The notes: a model not told the origin generated them from the letters alone. DNA of 64,000 nt from Campylobacter sp. RM16704 (GCF_000816245.1 NZ_CP007769.1:156464-220463); one strand, 5' to 3'. Counted from the first letter of the stretch, positions 36,687-46,514 are shown. Numbers and translations are program-made.

Positions 36687-38066
36687 ATGATTTTTACGCG
36701 TAAAAGATCAAACAAAAAATGGATTGCTATAATTTTTTTAGTAATCTTAACTTTTATAGTATTTGTTTTAAATACGAGTTTATTTGAGAAAAATGCCCCA
36801 TCAATTCAAACAAAATCAGATATTATTTATAGTAATTTAAATGAACCTATATCAATAGAAATAAATGATGAAAGTGTTTTAAAAGATATTAAAGTAACTT
36901 TGTATAAGGCAAATGAGATTAATGGAGAAACTTTAGTTAATGAACATATTAAAGGTAACAAAAAAAATATTCATTTTGACTTAAAATTACCAAAACCAGC
37001 TTATAAAGAAAAAATTGATTTTTATAAACTTGTAATTGAAGCAAGAGATAATAGTTTTTGGAATTTTTTCCTAGGAAATCAAGTTATCAAGGAAATAAAA
37101 ATTATTATAGACACCAAAAGACCTTTAGTAGAAATTTTAGATAATTCTTATCAAATAGAACAAGGTGGCATTGGTAGTGTAGTGTTTAAAGCATTTGATG
37201 AGAATTTGCAAGAGGTTTATATTGTAAATAATAAAGATAAGATATATCAGGCAACTCCTTATGTAAAAGAAGGTTATTATGCAGCTTTAGTTCCTTGGGA
37301 AGCGACTGAAGAACATTTTAGAGCTTATGTTGTAGCAGTAGATAAGGCAGGAAATATAAACAAACAAAGAATTAGATATTATTTTGCAAATAAAAAATAT
37401 CGTGTTTCTAATATAAAAGTAAGTGATAGATTTTTAGATGGAAAAATAGAATTTTTAGCCCAACGGTATGCTCCAAAAGATAGAGATTTAAGTAGGCTTG
37501 AAAAATTCAAATTTGTAAATGAAGAATTAAGAGCTTTTAATGAAGTGATTATTCATGATATTACTAGTAAAGTTCCTGATACTTTGATTAATAATTTTAA
37601 AATTAATCTTTTCAAGCCTTTAAAAAATGGCCAAAAAGTAGCTGATTATGCTGATCATAGATTTTATTCTTATAATAATCAAGCTTTTAGCAGTTCTTAT
37701 CATATGGGACTTGATTTAGCAAGTATAAAAGAAGCACCTATTGTAAGTAATAATAATGGAGAGGTTGTTTTTGTTCAAGAAAATGGAATTTATGGACTAA
37801 ATATTATCATATATCATGGATTTGGAATTTATACTCTTTATGGACATTGTACAACAGCTGAAGTAAATGTAGGAGATAAAGTTAGAGCAGGTGATGTGAT
37901 AGGAACAACTGGAACTACTGGTTTAGCATTAGGTGATCATGTGCATTTTGGAGTATTGGTGCAAGGTGTTGAGGTGCGACCTGAACAATGGCAAGATGCA
38001 AAATGGATAAAAGAAAATATCTATAATGTATTAGAAGCAAGTAAAAAAAGAATTTTAAGTGAATAA
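36687..38066 (+). CDS. M23-family (LytM) peptidoglycan endopeptidase
   Basis: A 459-residue protein anchored by one N-terminal membrane span (about 12-30). A long beta-rich periplasmic region follows, and then a C-terminal LytM domain (about 320-430) with the zinc ligands in SSYHMGLDLAS (His, Asp) and GDHVHFGVLV (HxH). The metal site looks intact. Related M23 enzymes shape the helical cell of Campylobacter and Helicobacter by trimming cross-links; which one this corresponds to I cannot say. lpxC follows after two bases. Confidence 0.9.
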   Translation: MIFTRKRSNKKWIAIIFLVILTFIVFVLNTSLFEKNAPSIQTKSDIIYSNLNEPISIEINDESVLKDIKVTLYKANEINGETLVNEHIKGNKKNIHFDLKLPKPAYKEKIDFYKLVIEARDNSFWNFFLGNQVIKEIKIIIDTKRPLVEILDNSYQIEQGGIGSVVFKAFDENLQEVYIVNNKDKIYQATPYVKEGYYAALVPWEATEEHFRAYVVAVDKAGNINKQRIRYYFANKKYRVSNIKVSDRFLDGKIEFLAQRYAPKDRDLSRLEKFKFVNEELRAFNEVIIHDITSKVPDTLINNFKINLFKPLKNGQKVADYADHRFYSYNNQAFSSSYHMGLDLASIKEAPIVSNNNGEVVFVQENGIYGLNIIIYHGFGIYTLYGHCTTAEVNVGDKVRAGDVIGTTGTTGLALGDHVHFGVLVQGVEVRPEQWQDAKWIKENIYNVLEASKKRILSE

Positions 38067-38068
38067 AT

Positions 38069-38953
38069 ATGAATCAGACAACAATAGCAAGAGAAGTTAA
38101 AGGTGTTGGTATAGGTTTACATAAGGGTGAACCTATTAATATAAAGTTAGAGCCATTGGAGGCTGGTAATGGTATAGTATTTTACAGAAGTGATTTGGGA
38201 ATTTCTTATGAAGCAAAACCTGAAAATGTGATTGATACTCAAATGGCTACTGTTATTGGTGATCATAGGGGGTATGTTTCCACTATAGAGCATTTAATGA
38301 GTGCTATAAACGCTTATGGAATCGATAATGTGCGTATAGTTTTAAATGCTAATGAGGCTCCTGTGATGGATGGTAGTAGTATAGGTTTTTGTATGATGCT
38401 TGAAGAAGCTGGCATAAAAGAGCTTGATGAAGCAAAAAAAATTTTAGTGATTAAAAAAACTATAGAAGTTAAAGAAGGTAATAAATTTGTACGTTTAAGT
38501 CCTACTAATATGCCTATTATAAATTATACAATTGAATTTGATAATCCTATCATAGGTAAGCAAAATTATTGTTTTGAATTTAGTAAGGAAAATTATATCA
38601 ATGAAATTGCAAGAGCAAGAACTTTTGGATTTTTAAAAGATGTTCAAGCTTTAAGAGCTATGAATTTAGGTCTTGGTGGAAGTTTGGAAAATGCAGTTGT
38701 AATTGATGATAATCGTATTTTAAATCCTGAAGGATTGCGTTTTAAAGATGAATTTGTACGTCATAAAATTTTAGATGCTATTGGGGATTTAACCCTACTT
38801 GGATTTAGAGTTTTTGGAGATTATACCTCTTATGCAGGTTCACATAAACTTAATCATCTTTTAACTAAAGAACTCTTAAAGGATTTTGGAGCATATGAAA
38901 TAGTAAGCTTAGAAAAAAATACACATAAAATTTATGAAAAGGTTTTTGCATAA
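38069..38953 (+). CDS. lpxC: UDP-3-O-acyl-N-acetylglucosamine deacetylase
   Basis: A 294-residue zinc enzyme, the committed step of lipid A synthesis. GVGIGLHKGEPINIKLEPLE begins the first domain; STIEHLMSAINAYG and EFVRHKILDAIGDL carry the zinc-binding His and Asp residues, and GSHKLNH the catalytic His. Normal length. Its stop TAA overlaps a possible ATA start of the next gene. Confidence 0.97.
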   Translation: MNQTTIAREVKGVGIGLHKGEPINIKLEPLEAGNGIVFYRSDLGISYEAKPENVIDTQMATVIGDHRGYVSTIEHLMSAINAYGIDNVRIVLNANEAPVMDGSSIGFCMMLEEAGIKELDEAKKILVIKKTIEVKEGNKFVRLSPTNMPIINYTIEFDNPIIGKQNYCFEFSKENYINEIARARTFGFLKDVQALRAMNLGLGGSLENAVVIDDNRILNPEGLRFKDEFVRHKILDAIGDLTLLGFRVFGDYTSYAGSHKLNHLLTKELLKDFGAYEIVSLEKNTHKIYEKVFA

Positions 38954-38994
38954 AAAAGGTTACTTTACTTTTAAACGCCATAACAAAGCCTTTA

Positions 38995-39402
38995 ATGCTT
39001 GGTGTCTATGAAAATGATGAAATATTAGAAATGATTGAGAGTGATTTGAAAGTTAGTGAGATTTTGCCAAAAATTATACAAGATCTACTTTCAAAATATG
39101 ATTTTGAAGAGCTTATTTATGTGCATGGACCAGGGTCATATATGGGGATAAAAATTTCTTATATTTCTTTTCAAACTTTAGCTATAGTTAAAAGTATTCC
39201 TTTAAAAGCTATTAATGCTTTTGAGTTGAATAATAATACTCCCATAGCTGCTAATAAATACTTATGCTTTGTAAAAAAAGAAAATGGTAAAGTTGTTTTA
39301 GAAAAAACACAAGCGGGGAATTTTTTTATGCCTCAAAATTTAAAAAATTTAAATTTGAGTAAAGAAAATACACCTTTTTATGTTTTAGATGTAGTTAATT
39401 AA
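38995..39402 (+). CDS. tsaB: TsaB-like protein (tRNA t6A synthesis), start uncertain
   Basis: From the first ATG the protein has 135 residues. VHGPGSYMGIKISYISFQTL matches the GPGSFTGLRIG signature of TsaB, which supports TsaD in making t6A37 in tRNA. The reading frame continues upstream of this ATG with conserved first-strand residues (VTLLLNAITKPLMLGVYE) up to an ATA at 38950 that overlaps the lpxC stop and lies seven bases behind AAAAGG. I think translation really starts there (150 residues); the ATG at 38995 has no ribosome site and would delete strand one. Confidence 0.8.
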   Translation: MLGVYENDEILEMIESDLKVSEILPKIIQDLLSKYDFEELIYVHGPGSYMGIKISYISFQTLAIVKSIPLKAINAFELNNNTPIAANKYLCFVKKENGKVVLEKTQAGNFFMPQNLKNLNLSKENTPFYVLDVVN

Positions 39403-39410
39403 GGTAGAAA

Positions 39411-40289
39411 ATGAAAATTTTAGTTCCTGCTACAAGTGCAAATTTAGGTCCTGGTTTTGATTGCTTGGGATTAAGTTTAAAATATTTTAATCAAACAATA
39501 GTAGAAAAATCTAATTTTTTTAGCATTAGTATTCATGGTGAAGGCGAAAATAATATCTACCTGAAAAAAAATAATACTTTTGTAAATATTTTTTATGAAA
39601 TTTATCAAAGACTTATTGGAAGAAAAGATAGCTTTCGTTTTATCTTTCAAAATAATATTCCATTAGCAAGAGGTATGGGAAGTTCTTCTGCTGTAATAGT
39701 TGGAGCTATTGCCTGTGCTTATGCATTAAGTGGATTTAAGGTAAATAGAAATATCATTTTAAATGAGGCTTTAAAATATGAAAATCATCCAGATAACATA
39801 GCTCCAGCAACTCTTGGTGGATTTGTATGTGCATTAACTTGTAACAATGAAGTTTTAGCTATAAAAAAAGAAATTGATAAAAATTTACAAGCTATTATAA
39901 CCATTCCCAATGTAGCAATGAATACACAAAAATCAAGGGAGGTTTTAGCCAAAAGAATCAACCTAGAAGATGGAGTTTTTAATCTTTGTCATGCTTCGTT
40001 TTTAACAGCGTGTTTTTTAGAAAAAAAATATGACTTGCTAAAATATGCGAGTTTAGATAAATTACACCAAAACCAAAGAATGAAACTTTTACCCGAGCTT
40101 TTTGAGGTACAAAAACTAGCTTTAGATAATAATGCTCTTATGAGTACGCTTTCAGGTTCAGGTTCGAGTTTTTTTACTTTAGCTTATAAAGATGATGCAA
40201 AAAAAATCAAAGAAAAAATAAAAAATAAATTTGTTAAATTTAGGATTGAGCTTTTAGATTTTGATGATGAAGGCTTTAAAATTTGCTAA
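39411..40289 (+). CDS. thrB: homoserine kinase
   Basis: A 292-residue GHMP kinase. VPATSANLGPGFDCLGL is the substrate motif and PLARGMGSSSAVIVGAIACA the ATP loop; MSTLSGSGSSFFTL is motif three. It phosphorylates homoserine in threonine synthesis. Eight bases after the TsaB-like gene with AAGGTAGAAA as ribosome site. Confidence 0.96.
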   Translation: MKILVPATSANLGPGFDCLGLSLKYFNQTIVEKSNFFSISIHGEGENNIYLKKNNTFVNIFYEIYQRLIGRKDSFRFIFQNNIPLARGMGSSSAVIVGAIACAYALSGFKVNRNIILNEALKYENHPDNIAPATLGGFVCALTCNNEVLAIKKEIDKNLQAIITIPNVAMNTQKSREVLAKRINLEDGVFNLCHASFLTACFLEKKYDLLKYASLDKLHQNQRMKLLPELFEVQKLALDNNALMSTLSGSGSSFFTLAYKDDAKKIKEKIKNKFVKFRIELLDFDDEGFKIC

Positions 40290-40313
40290 AAATTCCAAAA
40301 AAAAGATATAATT

Positions 40314-40580
40314 TTGAAAAATCATATACCCATTAGAATGTGCATTGTTTGTAAAGGTCGTTATGAAAAGCAAAGTTTGCATCAATTTCAAATAAAAAAT
40401 TCTCAAATTATCACAAAAGTGAAGTTTGGTAGAAGTTTATATATTTGTAATTTATGTTTTGAAAATGACGAAAAGACATTGCAAAAAGCTTTTAAAAGAG
40501 CTTGCAAAGGCAATTTTCATGGCAGTATTAATCAGCAGGATTTAAAGGAGATGTTTTTTTATGGCAGATGTAAAAATTAG
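40314..40580 (+). CDS. ylxR: YlxR-family RNA-binding protein
   Basis: An 88-residue basic protein with [34 protein letters not shown] and KAFKRACKG, the YlxR (DUF448) pattern with four Cys. It is usually encoded in the nusA-infB region; nusA is absent here. No ATG precedes the conserved motif, so I use the TTG at 40314. Its ribosome site is poor. It overlaps infB by 20 bases. Confidence 0.85.
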   Translation: MKNHIPIRMCIVCKGRYEKQSLHQFQIKNSQIITKVKFGRSLYICNLCFENDEKTLQKAFKRACKGNFHGSINQQDLKEMFFYGRCKN

Positions 40581-43173
40581 TGAAATTGCTCAAGAGCTAG
40601 GATATACTAGTAAAGAAATTATAGAAAAGGCCAATGAAATAGGCTTAGAAGATATAAAATCCCCTAATAAAAAAGTATCTTCTGAAATTGCTGAAGCAAT
40701 TTATCAATATGTACAATCAGGTGAAATTTTAGATGTAGTAAAAAAAATTGCAAAACCAAAAAAAGAAAGTGTAACTAAAAAAAATACAAATAAAAAAGAA
40801 GAAAAGAAAATTGTAACCAAGAAAGAAACAAAAGCTACTACAAAATCAATACGAGATAAAAAAGAAGAAAAAAAACTTGAAAATTCTATTAAAGAAACAT
40901 TTTTAGAAGAAACAAGAGAAGATATTAAACTTGATGAAAAACTAGGTTCTAGCATAAATTTAGCTAAAAGAAGAGGTTTGGTTATCGTAAAAAAGAAAAA
41001 GGAAGAAAGTAGAGAAATTACAATAGAAAAAGAAGAAAAATCCAATACACAAGTTACTCAAGGCTTGAGTCTTAGCATGATTTTTTCCAACTCTGATTCT
41101 GAAGAGAATTTAAAAAGAAAGAAAAAAGAAAAGAAAAATCATCCGGTTGCAAGTAAAAAAGAAAATACTACCAAAATGGATCTTTTAGGAGATAAAGATT
41201 TTGCTGAAATTTCATTAGAAGATGATGATATGGTAGTTTTGCCTGATTTTAGTGTAAAAGAAAATAAACCAATTCAAGCGACAAATAAAAAACAACCAAA
41301 TATTTTAAAACAATCTTTAAATAATTCTATTAATCCTTTTGGTGAAGGTGGTATACAAAGAAGAAATAGAAAAAAACCACCTAAAAAAATAGAAAAAAAA
41401 GAAAATGAAACCATTACAAGTGTAAGTATACCTAAAGAAATTCGTGTGTATGAATTTGCTGAAAAACTTGGTAAAAATACAGGCGAGGTTATTTCAAAGC
41501 TTTTTATGCTTGGCATGATGACGACTAAAAATGACTTTTTAGATGAGGATGCTATAGAAATTCTTGCTGCAGAATTTGGCGTGGAGATTAATATCATTGA
41601 TGAAGCTGATGAGTTTGATTATGTAAAAGATTATGATGAAAATCAAACAGAAGAAAATTTAAGCCAAAGAGCTCCAGTTATCACTATCATGGGGCATGTG
41701 GATCATGGTAAGACTTCTTTGCTTGATTATATAAGAAAATCACGCATTGCAAGTGGCGAAGCAGGCGGGATCACTCAGCATGTGGGCGCTTACATGGTAG
41801 AAAAAAATGGCAGAAAAATAACTTTTATAGATACTCCAGGCCACGAAGCATTTACTGCTATGCGTGCAAGAGGAGCTAGTATAACTGATATTGTTATTAT
41901 TGTAGTGGCTGCAGACGATGGAGTAAAACCTCAAACTAAAGAAGCGATTAATCATGCAAAAGCAGCTAATGTACCTATCATTATAGCAATCAATAAAATG
42001 GATAAAGAAAACGCAAATCCTGATATGGTAAAAACTCAACTAGCAGAAATGGATATAATGCCAGTAGAGTGGGGTGGATCTTATGAATTTGTGCCAGTTT
42101 CGGCTAAAAAAGGTGATGGTATAGAGGATTTACTTGAAATTGTATTATTACAAGCTGATATTTTAGAGCTTAAAGCAAATCCAAAAGCACATGCAAAAGC
42201 AAGTATTATAGAATCTTCAGTGCAAAAAGGTAGAGGTCCTGTGGCTACTATCATCGTACAAAATGGTACTTTAAGAGTAGGAAATACTGTCGTAGCAGGG
42301 GAAGCTTATGGTAAAGTGCGTGCTATGAGTGATGATCAAGGTAAAGCTTTAAAAGAAATAGGCCCAGGTGAGTGTGGTGTGATCATAGGTCTTAGTGAAG
42401 TAGCTGATGCGGGAGAAACTTTAATAGCTGTAGATAGTGATAAGCAAGCAAGAGAATACGCTAATAAACGCCATGAATACAACCGCCAAAAAGAATTAAG
42501 TAAATCCACTAAAGTAAGTATAGATGAGCTTGGTGCAAAAATTAAAGAAGGCAATTTAAAAGCCCTACCTGTGATCTTAAAAGCAGATGTGCAAGGTTCA
42601 CTTGAAGCGATTAAGGCTAGTTTGGAAAAACTTAAAAACGATGAGATTAAAGTTAATATCATCCATAGTGGGGTAGGTGGGATTACTCAAAGTGATATAG
42701 AGCTTGCAAGTGCTAGTGAAAACTCTATCGTTTTAGGCTTTAATATACGCCCAACCGGTGAAATCAAAGAGCGCGCTAAAGATAAAGGCGTAGAGATAAA
42801 AACTTATAATGTTATTTACAATTTGCTTGATGATGTAAAAGCCTTACTAGGTGGTATGATGAGTCCTATCATCTCTGAAGAACAACTCGGTCAAGCTGAA
42901 ATTCGCCAAGTGATCAATGTGCCAAAACTAGGACAAATCGCAGGTTGTATGGTAACAGAAGGAACTATAAATCGTGGTGCGAAAATCAGGCTCATTAGAG
43001 AAGGGGTTGTGGTATTTGAAGGCAATGTAAGCTCACTTAAACGCTTTAAAGATGATGTAAGAGAAGTTGCAAAAGGCTATGAATGCGGTGTTGGCATAGA
43101 AGGTTGTAACGATATGAGAGTGGGTGATTATATAGAAAGTTATAAAGAAGTTGAGGAACAAGTAAGCCTATGA
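40561..43173 (+). CDS. infB: translation initiation factor IF-2
   Basis: An 870-residue GTPase that brings initiator tRNA to the ribosome. The N-terminal part (1-290) holds an IF2_N motif at the start and a long Lys/Glu-rich linker. A second IF2_N region at about 300-350 is followed by the G domain with [20 protein letters not shown] and NKMDK, then the C-terminal domains. The 3' two-thirds are clearly richer in GC than the linker. An AAGGAGATG ribosome site lies in the ylxR end. Confidence 0.98.
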   Translation: MADVKISEIAQELGYTSKEIIEKANEIGLEDIKSPNKKVSSEIAEAIYQYVQSGEILDVVKKIAKPKKESVTKKNTNKKEEKKIVTKKETKATTKSIRDKKEEKKLENSIKETFLEETREDIKLDEKLGSSINLAKRRGLVIVKKKKEESREITIEKEEKSNTQVTQGLSLSMIFSNSDSEENLKRKKKEKKNHPVASKKENTTKMDLLGDKDFAEISLEDDDMVVLPDFSVKENKPIQATNKKQPNILKQSLNNSINPFGEGGIQRRNRKKPPKKIEKKENETITSVSIPKEIRVYEFAEKLGKNTGEVISKLFMLGMMTTKNDFLDEDAIEILAAEFGVEINIIDEADEFDYVKDYDENQTEENLSQRAPVITIMGHVDHGKTSLLDYIRKSRIASGEAGGITQHVGAYMVEKNGRKITFIDTPGHEAFTAMRARGASITDIVIIVVAADDGVKPQTKEAINHAKAANVPIIIAINKMDKENANPDMVKTQLAEMDIMPVEWGGSYEFVPVSAKKGDGIEDLLEIVLLQADILELKANPKAHAKASIIESSVQKGRGPVATIIVQNGTLRVGNTVVAGEAYGKVRAMSDDQGKALKEIGPGECGVIIGLSEVADAGETLIAVDSDKQAREYANKRHEYNRQKELSKSTKVSIDELGAKIKEGNLKALPVILKADVQGSLEAIKASLEKLKNDEIKVNIIHSGVGGITQSDIELASASENSIVLGFNIRPTGEIKERAKDKGVEIKTYNVIYNLLDDVKALLGGMMSPIISEEQLGQAEIRQVINVPKLGQIAGCMVTEGTINRGAKIRLIREGVVVFEGNVSSLKRFKDDVREVAKGYECGVGIEGCNDMRVGDYIESYKEVEEQVSL

Positions 43174-43532
43174 ACCCAGCTGAAATCAAAAAGCTACGTA
43201 CGGAAAGTATTTTAAAAGAGCTTATACCAGAAGCTTTAGCAAATTTAGACAATGAAGCTTTAAAAAACTTGTGCGTGGTGGATGTAGAGTGCAAAAAAGG
43301 CAGATATGATGCTTTTGTGTATTTAGATAAAATGTTTTTTAACACTCAAGAGCAAGAAATCATACTTAATCAACTCAAAAAAGCCGCCCGTGCTTTGCAA
43401 AATTATTGTATGAGTGAGCAAGGATGGTATAGATGTCCGAAATTTCATTTTAAATTTGATGATAGATTAGAGTATCAAAACCATATGGATGCACTTTTTG
43501 AAAAGATAAAAAAGGAAAGAAATGAATCTTGA
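43170..43532 (+). CDS. rbfA: ribosome-binding factor A
   Basis: A 120-residue KH-like protein for 30S maturation in the infB-rbfA-rimP order seen in Campylobacter. It starts [20 protein letters not shown] and has a KH-type core ([40 protein letters not shown]). ATGA overlap with infB; its end overlaps rimP by 11 bases. Confidence 0.93.
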   Translation: MNPAEIKKLRTESILKELIPEALANLDNEALKNLCVVDVECKKGRYDAFVYLDKMFFNTQEQEIILNQLKKAARALQNYCMSEQGWYRCPKFHFKFDDRLEYQNHMDALFEKIKKERNES

Positions 43533-43944
43533 AGCTTTGTGTAAAGAAGCAGGGCTTAGCTTTTATGATGATGAGCTAACAAGTGAAAATGGTAGAAAGA
43601 TTTATAGAATTTATGTGCAAAAAGAAGGTGGGGTAAATCTTGATGATTGTGCTAGGTTTAGTGAGATTTTATCGCCTATTTTTGATGTAGAGCCACCTGT
43701 GGGCGGGGAGTATTTTTTAGAAGTATCAAGCTGTGGGCTTGAAAGAAAACTTAGTAAAATTGAGCATTTTGCAAAAAGCATTAATGAGCTTGTAAAAATC
43801 ACAACTAGTGAAAAAGAAAAAATCGAGGCAAAAATCATCGCTGTAGATGATGAAAATATCACTTTAGAAAATTTAGAAACTCAAGAAAAAACTACTATAA
43901 ATTTTAGCGACATAAGAAAAGCTAAAACCTTCATACAATGGTAA
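43522..43944 (+). CDS. rimP: ribosome maturation factor RimP
   Basis: A 140-residue protein. The N-terminal domain ([36 protein letters not shown]) and the YFLEVSSCGLERKLSKIEHF motif (usual form LEVSSPGLxRxL) mark RimP, with an SH3-like C-terminal domain. It assists 30S assembly. The usual SSPG is SSCG here, the Pro replaced by Cys. A perfect 12-bp hairpin begins at its stop codon. Confidence 0.93.
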   Translation: MNLEALCKEAGLSFYDDELTSENGRKIYRIYVQKEGGVNLDDCARFSEILSPIFDVEPPVGGEYFLEVSSCGLERKLSKIEHFAKSINELVKITTSEKEKIEAKIIAVDDENITLENLETQEKTTINFSDIRKAKTFIQW

Positions 43945-43968
43945 AAATTTAGAAATCTAAATTTTTAC
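43941..43968 (+). terminator. terminator after rimP
   Basis: A perfect 12-bp inverted repeat with a four-base loop (AAAT) whose left arm overlaps the rimP stop codon. The right arm itself supplies a run of T. It closes the tyrA-rimP series before the accessory insert. Confidence 0.7.
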
Positions 43969-43978
43969 TTGTCTTTTG

Positions 43979-43984
43979 TATAAT
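43979..43984 (+). promoter_or_regulatory. -10 box of the accessory insert
   Basis: A perfect TATAAT directly after the rimP terminator, 34 bases before the ATG at 44018. Confidence 0.6.
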
Positions 43985-44017
43985 TAAATTTAAACATAAG
44001 AATAAAAAAGGTGTATA

Positions 44018-44305
44018 ATGCTTGAAAATAAATATGATTATAAAATCAGTAAAACAGACAAAAATGGCAATGTGTATTATCATTTTCCAAAAGATAGTGA
44101 TGAATTTAAAGAAGCAGTTGTAAAAAATGGTGGCATGAGTGTGTATGTTTATCAAGATGATAAATTAATAGATGAACTTCATACAAAAAGTCAAGGTTAT
44201 AAATGGACTTCACCTGTTTTTAATTATTTAAAAACTATGAACAAAAATGGTGAAAGATTTTATAGATATTATAAAAATTGTAAATTTTTTGCAATTGTGG
44301 ATTAG
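44018..44305 (+). CDS. hypothetical protein, accessory insert
   Basis: A 95-residue protein with no signal peptide or membrane span, rich in Lys, Asp and Tyr (VYYHFPKDSDEFKEAVV, GGMSVYVYQDDKLIDEL, GYKWTSPVFNYLKTM). I do not recognise a family. It has its own promoter and a good AAAAAGGTG ribosome site, which supports expression. It lies first in the AT-rich insert with the DUF262 gene, so a role alongside that putative defence protein is possible but not shown. Confidence 0.6.
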   Translation: MLENKYDYKISKTDKNGNVYYHFPKDSDEFKEAVVKNGGMSVYVYQDDKLIDELHTKSQGYKWTSPVFNYLKTMNKNGERFYRYYKNCKFFAIVD

Positions 44306-44346
44306 TCTCCTGATAGTAAATTTATATTTTAGTAAAAGGAATTATT

Positions 44347-44727
44347 GTGTCTAATGCATTTTTTATTTTTGAAAACAATGTAATGTTTAAAATAAATGTT
44401 TTTAAAAAAAGTAATAAAGATGATTTTAGGTATTTTTTAGACGAAAAATCAAATTTGGCTAATTCAACCAAGAGGGATTATTGTGGAACTAAAACAAAAA
44501 AATTTTTTCAAAAATTATTTACAAATGGAATTTTATCTTGTGAATGTGAGTTGTATAATTTAGATATAGATTCCTTACAGGCACTCAATTTTTTACTCGA
44601 TAATATTAAGAATAAAAATAGTGTTTTATATAATATTAATTATGAAAAAAAGAAATTAAATGGAACCCCTAGTGCTTGTATTGCTTGGTATATTAAATTT
44701 TTAGAATATAAAAATACTAAAATTTAA
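44347..44727 (+). CDS. hypothetical protein, accessory insert
   Basis: A 126-residue protein translated from GTG, seven bases after AAAAGGA. It is strongly AT-biased and basic (FKKSNKDDFRYFLDEKSN, DYCGTKTKKFFQKLFTNG, SACIAWYIKFLEYK), with four Cys and no signal or membrane span. No family is recognised. It is followed by an AT-rich gap of about 60 bases and the DUF262 gene on the same strand. It could be an antitoxin- or specificity-like partner; this is speculation from position only. Confidence 0.55.
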   Translation: MSNAFFIFENNVMFKINVFKKSNKDDFRYFLDEKSNLANSTKRDYCGTKTKKFFQKLFTNGILSCECELYNLDIDSLQALNFLLDNIKNKNSVLYNINYEKKKLNGTPSACIAWYIKFLEYKNTKI

Positions 44728-44785
44728 ATCATTTTTTAATAAAAAATATATTATATTTGTGATTTTATATAATAAAGGATTGTTG

Positions 44786-46480
44786 ATGGAATTTAAGCCA
44801 AAAAAAGAATATATATGTAAATTGTTAAGCGATGAGGGGGTTAAATTTGTAATTCCAGAATATCAAAGACCATACAGATGGGATATAGATGAATGCGAAA
44901 CTCTTTGGAATGATGTTTTGGAGGTATTTGGTGATGGCGAAAGTATTAATGAATATTTTTTAGGATCTATCGTTGCTTATCAAAATAATAATAATGAGCT
45001 TGAGATTATAGATGGACAGCAGAGAATTACTACTTTTACACTGTTTTTTAGAGCATTTTATGAGCATTTTCAATCTGAACAAGCTAATGTAAAAATAAGT
45101 TATTTGGAAGGTTTTGGTAAATGTGTTTGGGAGTATGATTTAGACAGTGGTTTGGATTATAACAAAAGTCATTTAAGTAGCAGAGTGATTACAGACCGTG
45201 ATAATGTTATACTAAATGAATTATTAAGAAAAGAGATTAATCTTGAGGATTTACAAAAATCAATCTCAAAATATTCCAAGAATTTTATTTTCTTTTATAA
45301 TAAATTGCTGGAATTTAAGATAAACAGACCTTTGCAATGGGAAATACTATGTAAAATGTTTTTATCAAAAATACTTTTTATGTTAATTGTGGTATGCGAT
45401 AGTCAAGAATCTGCTATGACTATATTCAATACTCTAAATTCAAGAGGATTGCCACTATCTAATGCTGATATTTTAAAAGGATATATTTATAAAAGAGTAT
45501 CACAAAAAAACGAGTTTGCAAGTGAGTGGAAAGAATTAGAAGCAAAAATTGATGAAAGTGATAATATAAAAAATCTAGATTTCTTATTTTTACAATTTAT
45601 GCATGTAATTCGTGCTGAAAACGAAGATTTTGATACAACAACCCATAGTGTATTAAATTTCTTTACAAAGTCAGATAAAAAAGTATATTATGGTGCAATT
45701 GATAATTGGCTTTATAAAGATAATACAATGTATTTTATAAAGTGTCTAGCAAATTTTTGGGATAAGCCTGAAAATTATTTAAGTGATTTATCAAACAAAT
45801 ATATGAAAATTTTAAATTTATTTCAAAATGATTCATGGAAAGCATTTGTTAGTTGCTTGGTTTGGAGAAATAAAGATAATATAGACGACAAAGATAAATT
45901 TAGTGAAGAATTTGATAAATATTTACCGATATTAATTCAGTATATTACATTGCCATTTTTAAATGGAAATGCATCAATCAACGTGATTAAAGATATTGTA
46001 TTTAAAATGAATGTAAAACTTAAAAAGAATGAGAGTTTTCCAGCAAAGCAAAACATGCCTAGCTTTGAAAATTTTATAGAAATAAGTAAAAATTTTGATT
46101 CCAGAAAAGCTAAATATATTTTATTTTTATACGCTTATATTTATGATAATTTTGAGCAAAATATAGATTCTGCTTCTTTAGAGGTGGAACATATTTTACC
46201 GAAGCAATGGCAAAATGCTAACTTTAATGATTGGTGCGAGCAAACTCACATGGAATATTTAGAAAATATAGGAAATAAAATTTTATTAACAAAAAAAAGC
46301 AATATTAAATGTAATGATAATTTTTTTGCTAAAAAACAGATAGAGTATGCTAGTGTTAACAATAAAAATCTAAAAGAAATTTTGGATTTATCAAAACGTG
46401 TGAAAAATAATTGGACTAAAGAAGATGTTAATGAAAGGGCAAAAGCGATTTATTCTAAAATTGTAGAATTTTTAAAATAA
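44786..46480 (+). CDS. DUF262-DUF1524 protein, GmrSD-like putative defence nuclease
   Basis: A 564-residue protein. The N-terminal DUF262 domain shows IPEYQRPYRWD (24-33) and IIDGQQR (74-80), the ParB-like nucleotide-binding motif that drives GmrS, SspE and BrxU. The C-terminal DUF1524 domain shows VEHILPKQW (H469) and LENIGNKIL, an HNH-type nuclease site. The single-chain layout matches type IV restriction enzymes against modified phage DNA, so defence is a good inference. The start is the ATG behind AAAGGA (44774-44779), not nine codons upstream. It is bounded by terminators at rimP and at 46487. Confidence 0.85.
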   Translation: MEFKPKKEYICKLLSDEGVKFVIPEYQRPYRWDIDECETLWNDVLEVFGDGESINEYFLGSIVAYQNNNNELEIIDGQQRITTFTLFFRAFYEHFQSEQANVKISYLEGFGKCVWEYDLDSGLDYNKSHLSSRVITDRDNVILNELLRKEINLEDLQKSISKYSKNFIFFYNKLLEFKINRPLQWEILCKMFLSKILFMLIVVCDSQESAMTIFNTLNSRGLPLSNADILKGYIYKRVSQKNEFASEWKELEAKIDESDNIKNLDFLFLQFMHVIRAENEDFDTTTHSVLNFFTKSDKKVYYGAIDNWLYKDNTMYFIKCLANFWDKPENYLSDLSNKYMKILNLFQNDSWKAFVSCLVWRNKDNIDDKDKFSEEFDKYLPILIQYITLPFLNGNASINVIKDIVFKMNVKLKKNESFPAKQNMPSFENFIEISKNFDSRKAKYILFLYAYIYDNFEQNIDSASLEVEHILPKQWQNANFNDWCEQTHMEYLENIGNKILLTKKSNIKCNDNFFAKKQIEYASVNNKNLKEILDLSKRVKNNWTKEDVNERAKAIYSKIVEFLK

Positions 46481-46486
46481 AATAGC

Positions 46487-46514
46487 TATCCATAGAGAAG
46501 ACTCTCTATGGATA
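46487..46514 (+). terminator. terminator after the DUF262 gene
   Basis: A perfect 12-bp stem (46487-46498 with 46503-46514) with a four-base loop (AGAC) starts six bases after the stop. The following T run is short (TTTACG). Confidence 0.65.

Noticed and set aside
40307-40312. TATAAT just before the ylxR start
   Set aside because: It would place the transcription start inside the gene; the thrB-ylxR gap is short and readthrough is the simpler view.
40704-41045. Minus-strand open frame of 113 codons rich in Ser and Phe
   Set aside because: It is the antisense shadow of the Lys/Glu-rich IF2 linker; no ribosome site and no motif.
41740-42039. Minus-strand frame of 99 codons, Cys/His-rich
   Set aside because: Shadow of the IF2 G domain; the apparent metal-binding look comes from antisense codons.
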